64,000 nt of DNA, taken from the NCBI RefSeq assembly GCF_028551275.1, contig NZ_CP117025.1, positions 3,092,001 through 3,156,000 of the forward strand, in the 5' to 3' direction. The notes beneath the pieces were generated by a model. That model saw only the letters and a list, made by a program, of their open reading frames with translations. It was not told the DNA's origin and made no database searches. The translations under genes and the position numbers were made by a program. This stretch comes from Sphingomonas hankookensis. GTDB lineage: Bacteria; Pseudomonadota; Alphaproteobacteria; Sphingomonadales; Sphingomonadaceae. Position 1 is the stretch's first letter, and each line of letters begins with the position of its first letter. Below, one piece after another: positions 1 through 7,280 of this stretch.

Positions 1-2
1 GA

Positions 3-893
3 GAAATGGCGGTCGCGGTGCCGCACGTCATGACGATGCGCAACGCGGGCAAGCCGTACACCGCGATCGACGAACCGACCCACACCATCACCGCTGGCGG
101 TGCGCATCAGAACCTTGTCGCCGCGCACCTGACCCATTTCTACACCAGCAATACGCGGGGCGGCGAAGGTGACCTGACCCGACCGACGAAGACGGTGACT
201 GCGGGCGGGCAGCATCACGGGCTGGTCGCGGGCGCGCTGGCGATGCTGGGCCACGGCGAACGCCGCCCCGGCGAAGCTGCGCGCAGCCCAGCACTGGACG
301 AACCGATCAGCACCGTCATGGCGGGCGGCGGCAAGCACGCCGCAGTCGCCGCCTTCATGGCGCAGCACAACACTGGCATGGTCGGCAACGCTGCCGACAA
401 GCCGCTGTCGACGATCGTCCATCGCGGCACACAACAGCAGTTGGTGCAGACCGTGCTAGTCGACGCCGATGCGCTTCCCGCCGACATGCTTGATCGGGCC
501 GTGCAGACCGCCGCCTTCCTCGTGAAATACTACGGCAACGAGGAAGAGGGGCAGGCCATTGACCGGCCGCTCGGCACGGTCACGACCCGCGACCGCTTCG
601 CCGTGGTGACGGTGACGATCGACACCGCGACCTATGTGCTAGTCGACATCGGTATGCGGATGCTGACCCCGCGCGAACTGGCGACGGCGCAGGGTTTCCC
701 GGCCAGCTACATCCTTGATCCGACGTGCTGGTACGTCACCGACAACGGCAACCGCCGCTACGGCCCGCTCCCGAAGTCGCACCAGATCGCGAAGATTGGC
801 AACTCTGTCTGCCCGAACATGTCCGAGGTGCTGGCCCGCGCCAACCTTCCCGAACACTGCACCGGCTATGTCCCGGCGACGGAGGCCGCATGA
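3..893 (+). CDS. DNA (cytosine-5) methyltransferase, C-terminal part (5' end outside window)
   Basis: The reading frame is open to the left edge, so this is the C-terminal part of a longer gene. The end looks like phage-type cytosine-5 methyltransferases: TPRELATAQGFP is the typical start of the C-terminal catalytic segment, and IGNSVCPNMSEVLA matches conserved motif X (GNSV-P), which helps bind S-adenosylmethionine. The catalytic PCQ motif would lie upstream and is not visible. The middle of the fragment carries about five degenerate repeats of the type P-x-x-T-(I/V)-x-A-G-G, near residues 24, 60, 100, 134 and 190 counted from base 6, probably in the target-recognition region. It overlaps the next gene by 4 bases (ATGA). 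The role is probably self-modification of a mobile element. Confidence 0.8.
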   Translation, partial: EMAVAVPHVMTMRNAGKPYTAIDEPTHTITAGGAHQNLVAAHLTHFYTSNTRGGEGDLTRPTKTVTAGGQHHGLVAGALAMLGHGERRPGEAARSPALDEPISTVMAGGGKHAAVAAFMAQHNTGMVGNAADKPLSTIVHRGTQQQLVQTVLVDADALPADMLDRAVQTAAFLVKYYGNEEEGQAIDRPLGTVTTRDRFAVVTVTIDTATYVLVDIGMRMLTPRELATAQGFPASYILDPTCWYVTDNGNRRYGPLPKSHQIAKIGNSVCPNMSEVLARANLPEHCTGYVPATEAA

Positions 894-1357
894 TGGTCAT
901 GCCGGCGCTCGCGTCGGACTGGCCCGCCTTGGCGGTAGCGGCCCGACGCATTCTCGACCAGCGCCGGACCCTCGACCCGCAACAGGTCGAGAAAGGGCGG
1001 CTGACAGAAGTCGAGGCCGCCACCCGCCTGCGCGTCGCCACGGCGCTGGTCGCGCAATGGGACAGCATCGTCGCAGGCCAGCCACCCTATGACGCGGAGA
1101 CGGCGTGGATCGTCAGCGGCGGCACCGAAGGCACATATCCGCACGAACTGCGAACCGATCTGACCGCCGCCGCCGGCCGCGCCCGCGCACTGGCTGATCG
1201 ACATGGCGAGAATGCCGAGGCCGCGCACTTCGCCGAAGCTGTCGCCGCGCTCGCATGGCACGCACGGCCGCGCGATCACATCAGCAATATCCTTGATGTT
1301 GCCCACGCCAACGCCGCCCACCGCCTTTCTAAGTCCAGCGAGCGAGCCGCCGCATGA
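890..1357 (+). CDS. Hypothetical protein of the mobile element
   Basis: A 155-residue protein with no family I recognise. It starts MMVMPALASDW, is rich in Ala and Arg and appears mainly alpha-helical, without membrane segments or a signal peptide. ATG at 890 is chosen because it overlaps the methyltransferase stop in an ATGA junction; the gene ends with the same kind of overlap into the next gene. Translational coupling between a methyltransferase and an integrase suggests an accessory protein of the element, but there is no direct hint of function. Confidence 0.7.
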   Translation: MMVMPALASDWPALAVAARRILDQRRTLDPQQVEKGRLTEVEAATRLRVATALVAQWDSIVAGQPPYDAETAWIVSGGTEGTYPHELRTDLTAAAGRARALADRHGENAEAAHFAEAVAALAWHARPRDHISNILDVAHANAAHRLSKSSERAAA

Positions 1358-1614
1358 CCGCCCTATCCCGCCTGGAAGCCCTGCCCGACTGGCCGGCGCG
1401 CATGACTGCGCCTGTTGCCGCCGCGTACATGGGTATATCGCAAAACACGTTCCTGACCCGCTTCGGCGCGGTCGGGGTGAAAGAAGGCGGCAACGTCTTG
1501 TGGGCGCGGGCGCAGCTTGATCGCATCGTCGCCGACCAGTTCGGCCTGTCGCTGCCGGGCGTTGCCGTTGGCAGCGGCGACGCATACGCTGACTGGAAAG
1601 CGCAGCAAGGATAA
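1354..1614 (+). CDS. Small helix-turn-helix protein, possible excisionase or AlpA-like
   Basis: An 86-residue protein. Residues 17-55 (TAPVAAAYMGISQNTF, then a basic/glycine segment and WARAQLDRIV) resemble the winged-helix fold of excisionase/AlpA/MerR-like proteins, in which a layer of the form 'APxAAxYLGIS' precedes a wing and a W-x-R-x-x-L-D helix. It lies directly upstream of the integrase, and its stop overlaps the integrase start (TAATG), a usual place for a recombination directionality factor. That role is inferred from fold and position; a transcriptional regulator is the alternative. Confidence 0.65.
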   Translation: MTALSRLEALPDWPARMTAPVAAAYMGISQNTFLTRFGAVGVKEGGNVLWARAQLDRIVADQFGLSLPGVAVGSGDAYADWKAQQG

Positions 1615-2687
1615 TGACCGTGGCCGCTGGCCTGCACATCGTCACAAAGCGCCGCCCCGGCAAGCCGGTCATCCACTACGTCTATGCGTGGCGCGGCGGC
1701 CCACTGATCCTGCGCAAGGAAGGCGGGACAAAGCCTGCCATCACTGCCGCGCTAACCGATGCCGCAGCCGCCGCGCGCCCGACCTCGGCAGCGCCGGCCG
1801 ACACGATCGACGGCCTGATTATTCGCTACACCGAATCGGCCGCCTGGAAGAAGCTGGCCGCTTCGACCCGCGTCAATTACGGCACGTGGCACGCGCGGAT
1901 CAGCATCAAATTCGGCAAGGCTCCGCTGAAGGTCTTTGCCGATCGTCGCATCCGCGCCGACGTGCTGGACTGGCGCGACCGCTGGGCGGAACAGCCACGC
2001 AGCGCCGATGCAGCCATCACGGCCTTCTCTGCGCTGCTCAGCTGGGCGGTCGACCGCGGCTTGCTGCCGTTCAACGTCCTGTTCGACACCGAGCGCCTGT
2101 ACGATCAGGACCGCTCCGACATCATCTGGGAAGCCGATCACTTCGTCGCTTTCGCGAAGGAAGCATCGGTAGAAGTGCAGGAGGCCGTCGACCTCGCCGC
2201 AGCGACCGGCCTGCGCCGTGGCGACCTGGTGCGCTTGCCATGGTCCGCGATCGGTGAACACGCCATTGTCTGGCACACTGGAAAGAGCCGGGGCCGAACG
2301 CTGGTCACGGTGCCGATCCTCCCCGAGACGAAGGCCATTTTCGCGCGGATCAAGGCGCGGCACGCCGCCGAAATGGCCGCGAAGCGGAAGGACAAGCGCA
2401 AGCCGTTACCCGACACCGTGCTGTCAAACAGCTACTGGCGGCCATGGACGCCCATGGGGCTGGGGTCGCGTTTCCGCGACGCGCGGGACGCTGCCGGCCT
2501 TACCGTCCATCTGCACGACCTGCGCGGCACGTTCGCCACGCGGTGCATGATCGCTGGCCTGACCGATCAGGAGATCGCCGATATCCTTGGTTGGACGACG
2601 AAAGACGTGTCCAAAATCCGCTCGAAATACGTCAGCCAACACCGGGTAGTGATTGAGATTGGCCGAAGGATTGCTGCAACAAAATAG
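1614..2687 (+). CDS. Tyrosine recombinase / phage-type integrase
   Basis: A 357-residue site-specific recombinase. An N-terminal arm region (to about 60) and a SAM-like core-binding domain (about 62-160, with TIDGLIIRYTES) precede the catalytic domain. Catalytic residues visible in order are Arg 201 or 202 (ATGLRRGDL), His 301 and Arg 304 (HDLRGTFATR), Trp 327 in place of the second His (LGWTTKDV), and nucleophile Tyr 339 (KYVSQH). The set looks complete, so the enzyme is probably active. It closes the chain methyltransferase-unknown-HTH-integrase. The tRNA-Pro gene whose 3' end points toward this region (4635) is the likely target site. Confidence 0.93.
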   Translation: MTVAAGLHIVTKRRPGKPVIHYVYAWRGGPLILRKEGGTKPAITAALTDAAAAARPTSAAPADTIDGLIIRYTESAAWKKLAASTRVNYGTWHARISIKFGKAPLKVFADRRIRADVLDWRDRWAEQPRSADAAITAFSALLSWAVDRGLLPFNVLFDTERLYDQDRSDIIWEADHFVAFAKEASVEVQEAVDLAAATGLRRGDLVRLPWSAIGEHAIVWHTGKSRGRTLVTVPILPETKAIFARIKARHAAEMAAKRKDKRKPLPDTVLSNSYWRPWTPMGLGSRFRDARDAAGLTVHLHDLRGTFATRCMIAGLTDQEIADILGWTTKDVSKIRSKYVSQHRVVIEIGRRIAATK

Positions 2688-2706
2688 CTTTAACGAGCAA
2701 TCGTAC

Positions 2707-3171
2707 TCACGCAGTTATAGAACGCAGGCGTTGCACCTCGTTCACATCAATCGCCACGATCGTTACGCAATTATTTGCGAGGTTGCGAGAAGCGTCTTTT
2801 ATCTGACCTTTTGTTGATCCATTTGCGAACCGCAATTCGCCGTGATGTTCATTTCCCTCAACCGGCACGTGCGTAGCAGAAAGCCCCTCTTGACGCACCT
2901 GTTGCACTCGGTGGGAAACCAACGCGACAGCACGAGGCAAGGATGGATAGCGGGAAGTCAGCTCAAGGGACGCGCGAATAAGCGACTCTTCGAGATCGAC
3001 GGATATACTTCCATCGCGTCCAGGCTTAAATGCGGCCGACGATATGCGAAGCGTTCCATCCGCCGCAACCGCGACGTGATGCGGCGCTTGGATCGTTCGC
3101 AGCGTCCGCAAATCACCTTGCAAAGGTTCGATAATTTCGACCGGCAAGGCTCTACGCCGTGAGGCTGTCAA
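2707..3171 (-). CDS. Unknown protein, third gene of the TIGR04255-linked module
   Basis: A protein of about 154 residues if it begins at TTG 3171; a GTG at 3258 would give 183 residues with a 107-base overlap into its neighbour. I do not recognise a named family. Visible features are HVAVAADGTLRISSAAF, a GSISVDLE segment, and a later VEGNEHHGELRF stretch. It is the last gene of a leftward cluster with the two genes at 3152 and 3718. Base composition is less GC-rich than the chromosome to the right, which fits foreign origin. The start is uncertain because no strong ribosome-binding site precedes any candidate. Confidence 0.55.
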   Translation of the reverse strand: MTASRRRALPVEIIEPLQGDLRTLRTIQAPHHVAVAADGTLRISSAAFKPGRDGSISVDLEESLIRASLELTSRYPSLPRAVALVSHRVQQVRQEGLSATHVPVEGNEHHGELRFANGSTKGQIKDASRNLANNCVTIVAIDVNEVQRLRSITA

Positions 3172-3712
3172 GCTCGAGGTTCGACGTCCAAGCCGCAAGC
3201 ATTTGGATAGCGTCGGTCCCTTCAGCTTCCATCTCAACCCCAGTGACGAGGTTTTCACTCCACGCAGCTATCTCGCCATCTTCGTCAAAATAAATCTCGA
3301 ACCGGTAGCGATCGCCGTACCATTCCGCTTGCACGCCACCATCTGCGATTGGGGCAACGTGCGGCGACGGGACGTGGCGCTTCGCACTTAGAACGAACTC
3401 CAGGCACGCAGTCGCATGGGATAGCACAGATGGATTGACGGGAATGGCATCGTGACCATCCCAGCCCTCTTTCAACATTCGCAGGCTAGCAAACTGATTC
3501 CGCAAATCGATCAGCGCCGGATGCGGACGCGAGACGTTGCTGTTTTTCGGATGCGCCGTCTGCATCGCTGTCGCATTAGTTACGCAGCTTGTGTCGGTGG
3601 GCGCCCAACTCGACAGTCCAAACGCCACTTTGCTCAAGGGGGAAGCCGGCTTCCGGTTTCCTAGCCCTTGAACGCCTCGCCCATGGCAGATCGTGTTCGC
3701 TTGCTGCATCAT
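3152..3712 (-). CDS. GWDG/GGVQ-motif protein of unknown function
   Basis: A 186-residue protein from ATG 3712. The conserved-looking part is residues 66-180: LKEGWDGHDAIPVNPSVL (GWDG at 83-86), then PSPHVAPIADGGVQAEW (124-131) and a beta-rich FEIYFDEDGEIAAW segment. From memory, proteins with a GWDGYGA-type motif followed by P-x-x-DGGVQ-x-EW occur beside TIGR04255 genes; this was not searched. The first 50 residues look unconserved, so Met 50 (3565) is an alternative start. It begins 5 bases after the TIGR04255 stop and overlaps the third gene. No catalytic residues are evident. Confidence 0.7.
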   Translation of the reverse strand: MMQQANTICHGRGVQGLGNRKPASPLSKVAFGLSSWAPTDTSCVTNATAMQTAHPKNSNVSRPHPALIDLRNQFASLRMLKEGWDGHDAIPVNPSVLSHATACLEFVLSAKRHVPSPHVAPIADGGVQAEWYGDRYRFEIYFDEDGEIAAWSENLVTGVEMEAEGTDAIQMLAAWTSNLELDSLTA

Positions 3713-3717
3713 AGATT

Positions 3718-4485
3718 CTAGATAGCACCTGTATCTTGGTTTACCACCCGGTCGAAAATTTCCAACGCAACCGAATGCCCGTACTCAAGGCAGTCGCCTA
3801 CAGCGTCCCATTCACCGTTTGCGCTCATACGAACAGTCGTATCAAAGCCCAGAGCCGACGTACCGTCAGCGAGTGCGATCGGCGCGGTAATCTCAACCAG
3901 TGCATAACCGTCGCGCCCATCGCGAAGCGGCTCTGTCCAGCGATGCTCCAGCGACGTCATTGGAAATTTAAGCGCTGGATTGATCGTCCTGATTATTTCC
4001 GACATCTTCAGTTGCCTGCCGGACGCGGCGGCAATGATGGGAAATGCGTCAACATACGCGACTTCACTAACTGAGGGTTTTGGAAGCGCCAGACCCCGAT
4101 CCTCAAGCCATCTTTTGAACATTCCCAGCGCGATCGCAAACCGATCTGCCACCGCTGTGAAACCGGGATAATCCGGTGCTTGATCCATCGGCTTAGTGCG
4201 AGCCCAAAGCACGGATAGGCGGTCGTTTTGGAACGCTACCTGCCAATCCATGGCGGGGCTAGCGAACATCATGCGAGGCAAACCGCCGACTTCAAGCTTC
4301 ATCTCGAACGGGTTGGCTGACATCGGACCAGCACGATTAACCTGCTGAAAAATGGGAAACTCGCGCTCATACTGCCTGAACAGGTCCGCGAGATCGATTA
4401 TCGATAAATTGTCGAGCGCCGGTTCGAAAGAGACAGTCAGCACCAACTGAACGATCGGGGGGTTCGGTGCGCTGGATTCGTTCAT
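3718..4485 (-). CDS. TIGR04255 family protein
   Basis: A 255-residue protein matching the sporadically distributed TIGR04255 family: an N-terminal PPIVQLVLTVSFEP segment (residues 8-22), a central region with MDWQVAFQNDRLSVLW, a Y/F-rich aromatic pattern, and a beta-rich C-terminus (YALVEITAPIALADG). Function is unknown across the family, and the sporadic distribution suggests mobile cargo. It is the first gene of a leftward three-gene set, directly inside the presumed attachment site at tRNA-Pro. ATG 4485 is the only good start; a promoter would lie in 4486-4634. Confidence 0.75.
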   Translation of the reverse strand: MNESSAPNPPIVQLVLTVSFEPALDNLSIIDLADLFRQYEREFPIFQQVNRAGPMSANPFEMKLEVGGLPRMMFASPAMDWQVAFQNDRLSVLWARTKPMDQAPDYPGFTAVADRFAIALGMFKRWLEDRGLALPKPSVSEVAYVDAFPIIAAASGRQLKMSEIIRTINPALKFPMTSLEHRWTEPLRDGRDGYALVEITAPIALADGTSALGFDTTVRMSANGEWDAVGDCLEYGHSVALEIFDRVVNQDTGAI

Positions 4486-4580
4486 GAACTATCTATTCCG
4501 AGGAAACGGTAAACAATCAACCTACAAGCCTAGCGTAACCCACCTGAAGGGGCGACAGAGACACGCAATCACGGAGTCAG

Positions 4581-4601
4581 TGTAAACCGCGTGTAAACCG
4601 C
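4581..4601. repeat. Tandem direct repeat TGTAAACCGC next to the tRNA-Pro end
   Basis: Two identical 10-base copies of TGTAAACCGC at 4581-4590 and 4592-4601, one base apart, 34 bases from the tRNA-Pro 3' end. Short directly repeated sites beside an attachment core are typical integrase arm-type binding sites, so this may be part of the attachment region. It could also be a regulator site for the leftward TIGR04255 gene. Confidence 0.5.
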
Positions 4602-4633
4602 TGATTCTAAGCTCACGCTAAATGCCTGATTTC

Positions 4634-4711
<78 letters not shown>

Positions 4712-4756
4712 ACGCGAAGCGCGGCCCTAGTCGCAAATGCCGCGCGGTACAAGCGT

Positions 4757-4832
4757 TGGTGGGCCCGGCAGGACTCGAACCCGCAACCTAGCCGTTATGA
4801 GCGGCCAGCTCTAACCATTGAGCTACAGGCCC
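4757..4832 (-). tRNA. tRNA-Ile2 (CAT; modified to lysidine) or tRNA-Met
   Basis: A 76-base tRNA on the minus strand with encoded CCA. Acceptor GGGCCTG pairs with CGGGCCC, and the anticodon arm is GGCCG-CTCATAA-CGGCT with anticodon CAT. The body resembles bacterial tRNA-Ile2, whose C34 is converted to lysidine by TilS to read AUA, more than elongator or initiator tRNA-Met. The Ile2 identity is my judgement from the arm sequences. Confidence 0.9.
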
Positions 4833-4910
4833 ACGCTGTACGTGCGGAGCGATAGCGTCGGGCGCGGGGATTGCGCAAGGGCGATCATGCCCTGCCCGCT
4901 TCCCGCGCGA

Positions 4911-5939
4911 TCAGGCGGAGTCGCGTTCGACCAGGATCGGCGACATGACGACCGAGGGCGCATCCTCGCCCGCGATCCGGCGGAACAGCGCGGACACCAT
5001 TTCATTGGCGCCACGGGCGATATCCTGGCGGACGGTCGTGATGCGCGGCACGGCGCTGGACGACAGCGGCAGGTCGTCATAGCCGACAACCGGCAGGTCA
5101 CCCGGCACGCGCAGGCCGCGGTCGGCCAGCACCCGCAGCGTGGTCAGCGCGATGACGTCGGACGCGGCGGCGATGCCGTCGATCTCGCCACCGACGCGAT
5201 CGAGATGCGCGGCGATCTCCTGCTCCATGATGTCGGATGCGAGATGGGTGTCGAGCTGGATCGGCGGCTTGGCGATGCCGGCCATCGCCATCGCCTGCGC
5301 CACGCCTTCGCAACGTTGCCGGATTTCAGGTGCGCGCAGTTCGCCCAGAAACGCGATGCGCTTGGCCCCGCGCTCGATCAGCCGTTCGCCCGCCAGCCGG
5401 CCGCCGGCGATATTGTCGGTGCCGACCGCGCAATGCACCTGGCCGGGCAGGTTGCTGCTGCCCCACGCCACCAGCGGGCGGTAGCGGCGGGCGACACGCT
5501 CGATCGTGTGGAACTGGTCGGACTGGCCGATCAGCAGCACGCCGTCCATCATCCCCGAATCGACGATCCGTTCCAGCCAGTCGGTCGCGTCCGGGATGAC
5601 GCGCGACAGCATCAGGTCGTAACCGTCCTCGGTAAGCCGGTCGGCGAGGAATCCGAGCATGGTCATGAAGAACGGGTCGGACAGATGCTGGCGCCGCTCA
5701 TGGCCCAGCGGAACGACCACGCCGATCACGCCGGTGCGCTGCGTCCGCAACCGGCTGGCCATCTGGTTCGGGCGAAAGCTGTGTTCGGCGGCCAGCGCCT
5801 GGATGCGGTCACGGGTTTCGGCATTGACCAGCGACTTGCCGGCCAGCGCGCGCGATACCGTACCCGGCGACACCCCGGCCAGCCGCGCCAGATCGGCAAT
5901 CGTTCGTACGGGGGAACGCGCTGTCGAATATTCGTCCAT
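4911..5939 (-). CDS. LacI-family transcriptional regulator
   Basis: A 342-residue sugar-responsive repressor. The N-terminal helix-turn-helix is at about residues 13-60 (TIADLARLAGVSPGTVSRALAGK), followed by the hinge (RPNQMASRLRTQRTG) and a periplasmic-binding-protein-like sensor domain ending near residue 330. ATG 5939 leaves a normal LacI length; an upstream in-frame extension lacks support. It is divergent from the ROK fructokinase at 6106, and a palindrome in the shared promoter region (6003-6016) is a likely site, so it probably controls the kinase and itself in response to a sugar such as fructose. The effector is inferred from context only. Confidence 0.9.
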   Translation of the reverse strand: MDEYSTARSPVRTIADLARLAGVSPGTVSRALAGKSLVNAETRDRIQALAAEHSFRPNQMASRLRTQRTGVIGVVVPLGHERRQHLSDPFFMTMLGFLADRLTEDGYDLMLSRVIPDATDWLERIVDSGMMDGVLLIGQSDQFHTIERVARRYRPLVAWGSSNLPGQVHCAVGTDNIAGGRLAGERLIERGAKRIAFLGELRAPEIRQRCEGVAQAMAMAGIAKPPIQLDTHLASDIMEQEIAAHLDRVGGEIDGIAAASDVIALTTLRVLADRGLRVPGDLPVVGYDDLPLSSSAVPRITTVRQDIARGANEMVSALFRRIAGEDAPSVVMSPILVERDSA

Positions 5940-6002
5940 GGCGTACTTGTAGGAACATATTGGATTGTTCGGCCAGCGGAATGTGACCGCGAGCAGCATG
6001 GT

Positions 6003-6016
6003 TGCAAACGATTGCA
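6003..6016. promoter_or_regulatory. Candidate LacI-family operator TGCAAACGATTGCA
   Basis: TGCAA-ACGA-TTGCA is a perfect 5-base inverted repeat around a 4-base centre in the 166-base divergent region between the LacI gene and the fructokinase gene. The AACG-type centre is close to classic LacI-family operators. It lies 90 bases upstream of the kinase start and 64 bases upstream of the regulator start. Confidence 0.55.
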
Positions 6017-6105
6017 GGGCCAAGTAACGGCGATTGTAACGACACGGCTTGTCGCGACCTCGGTCGCTGCGGCATGACCGGGTTCCAGCGGAAGAGGATC
6101 GATCG

Positions 6106-6987
6106 ATGGTTGCGGACAGGATGGTGGCCGGTGTCGAACTGGGCGGGACCAAGTCGATCGCGGTGATCGGACGGGGCGACACGATCCTCGACAGCTTCCG
6201 CGTGCCGACCACGACACCCGGCGAAACATTGGGAGCGCTGGCCGCGAAGCTCGCCGAATGGCGGCGAATCCATCGTCCCGAAGCGATCGGCATCGCCAGC
6301 TTCGGGCCGATCTCGGTTGAGCAAGGGCGGATGCTGCCGACGCCCAAGCCGCATTGGGCGGGCGCGGACATCGTCGGCCCCCTTGCCGCCGGGTTCGACC
6401 GGGTGGCGTTCCATACCGACGTGACCGGCGCGGCGCTGGGCGAAGGGCGCCATGGCGCCGGCGTCGGCCTGTCCGATTTCCTCTATGTCACGGTCGGCAC
6501 CGGGGTTGGCATGGGAATCATCGCCAACGGGCAGCCGGTCACCGGCATGATGCACCCGGAGGCCGGGCATATCCGCGTGCGACGTCGCGCGGGCGACGAT
6601 TTTGCCGGTGCCTGCCCGTTCCATGGCGATTGTCTTGAAGGGCTGGTCAGTGGGCCGGCGATCGCCGCACGGGCGGGCAAGCCGGCGCATCTGCTGACGG
6701 CCGACGATCCGGCGTGGCGCGATGTCGCCGATGCGCTGGGCGAGGCGTTCGCGATGCTGTTCCTCACCCTGTCCCCTGCCCGCCTCATCGTCGGCGGTGG
6801 CGTCGGGCTGGGTCAGCCGCAGGTGCTGCCGATGGTGCGCGAACGCACGGTCGCGGCGTTGGCCGGCTATCTGGGCTTCGTCGACGAGCACTCGATCGCC
6901 GAGCGGATCGTGCGGGCGGGCTTGGGCGATGAAGCCGGCCCGCTCGGCACCTTGGTCATGGCGCAGGGCGTGCTCCCGGGCGCCTAA
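6106..6987 (+). CDS. ROK-family sugar kinase, probable fructokinase
   Basis: A 293-residue cytosolic kinase that phosphorylates a hexose, probably fructose to fructose-6-phosphate. The ATP-binding DxGGTK-like motif is near residue 10 (GVELGGTKSIAV). The catalytic Asp is in HTDVTGAALGE (about 105), the second phosphate motif is VGTGVGMGII (about 142), and the ROK zinc site is HIRV...CPFHGDCLEG (about 162-185). ATG 6106 follows a GAAGAGGA ribosome-binding site. The short LEGLVSGPAI segment after the zinc cysteines is typical of ROK fructokinases rather than glucokinases. It is divergent from a LacI regulator. Confidence 0.9.
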   Translation: MVADRMVAGVELGGTKSIAVIGRGDTILDSFRVPTTTPGETLGALAAKLAEWRRIHRPEAIGIASFGPISVEQGRMLPTPKPHWAGADIVGPLAAGFDRVAFHTDVTGAALGEGRHGAGVGLSDFLYVTVGTGVGMGIIANGQPVTGMMHPEAGHIRVRRRAGDDFAGACPFHGDCLEGLVSGPAIAARAGKPAHLLTADDPAWRDVADALGEAFAMLFLTLSPARLIVGGGVGLGQPQVLPMVRERTVAALAGYLGFVDEHSIAERIVRAGLGDEAGPLGTLVMAQGVLPGA

Positions 6988-7223
6988 TCCGCGTCGGACT
7001 TGTCGGTCCCGGTTGCGTCGTTGTGGGCGCCGCCCGGACCGCCATGATAGTCCTTTTCGCTCTGCCCGCCATCGAAGCGGCCGGCATCGCTGTCGTCATG
7101 CGGGTTGGGATAGGCGCCGCCGGCAGATTCGCCGCCGCTGGGCGAAGTATTGACGCCATCGGGTTTGGCGGCGTCGGAACCGCCACCGACCGCCTGATTG
7201 GGTTGCTTTCCGTCGTCGGTCAT
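6984..7223 (-). CDS. Small Gly/Asp-rich hypothetical protein
   Basis: A 79-residue hydrophilic protein rich in Gly, Asp, Ser and Asn, without hydrophobic segments, so probably disordered. Support for a real gene is the AAGGAGAA ribosome-binding site 8-9 bases before ATG 7223. It is convergent with the fructokinase and overlaps its stop by 4 bases. No function can be assigned. Confidence 0.65.
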   Translation of the reverse strand: MTDDGKQPNQAVGGGSDAAKPDGVNTSPSGGESAGGAYPNPHDDSDAGRFDGGQSEKDYHGGPGGAHNDATGTDKSDAD

Positions 7224-7280
7224 CGCGCGCTTCTCCTTGCCGTTCAGGGAGTTAACGCACGAAGACCGATGCCGGGTGCG

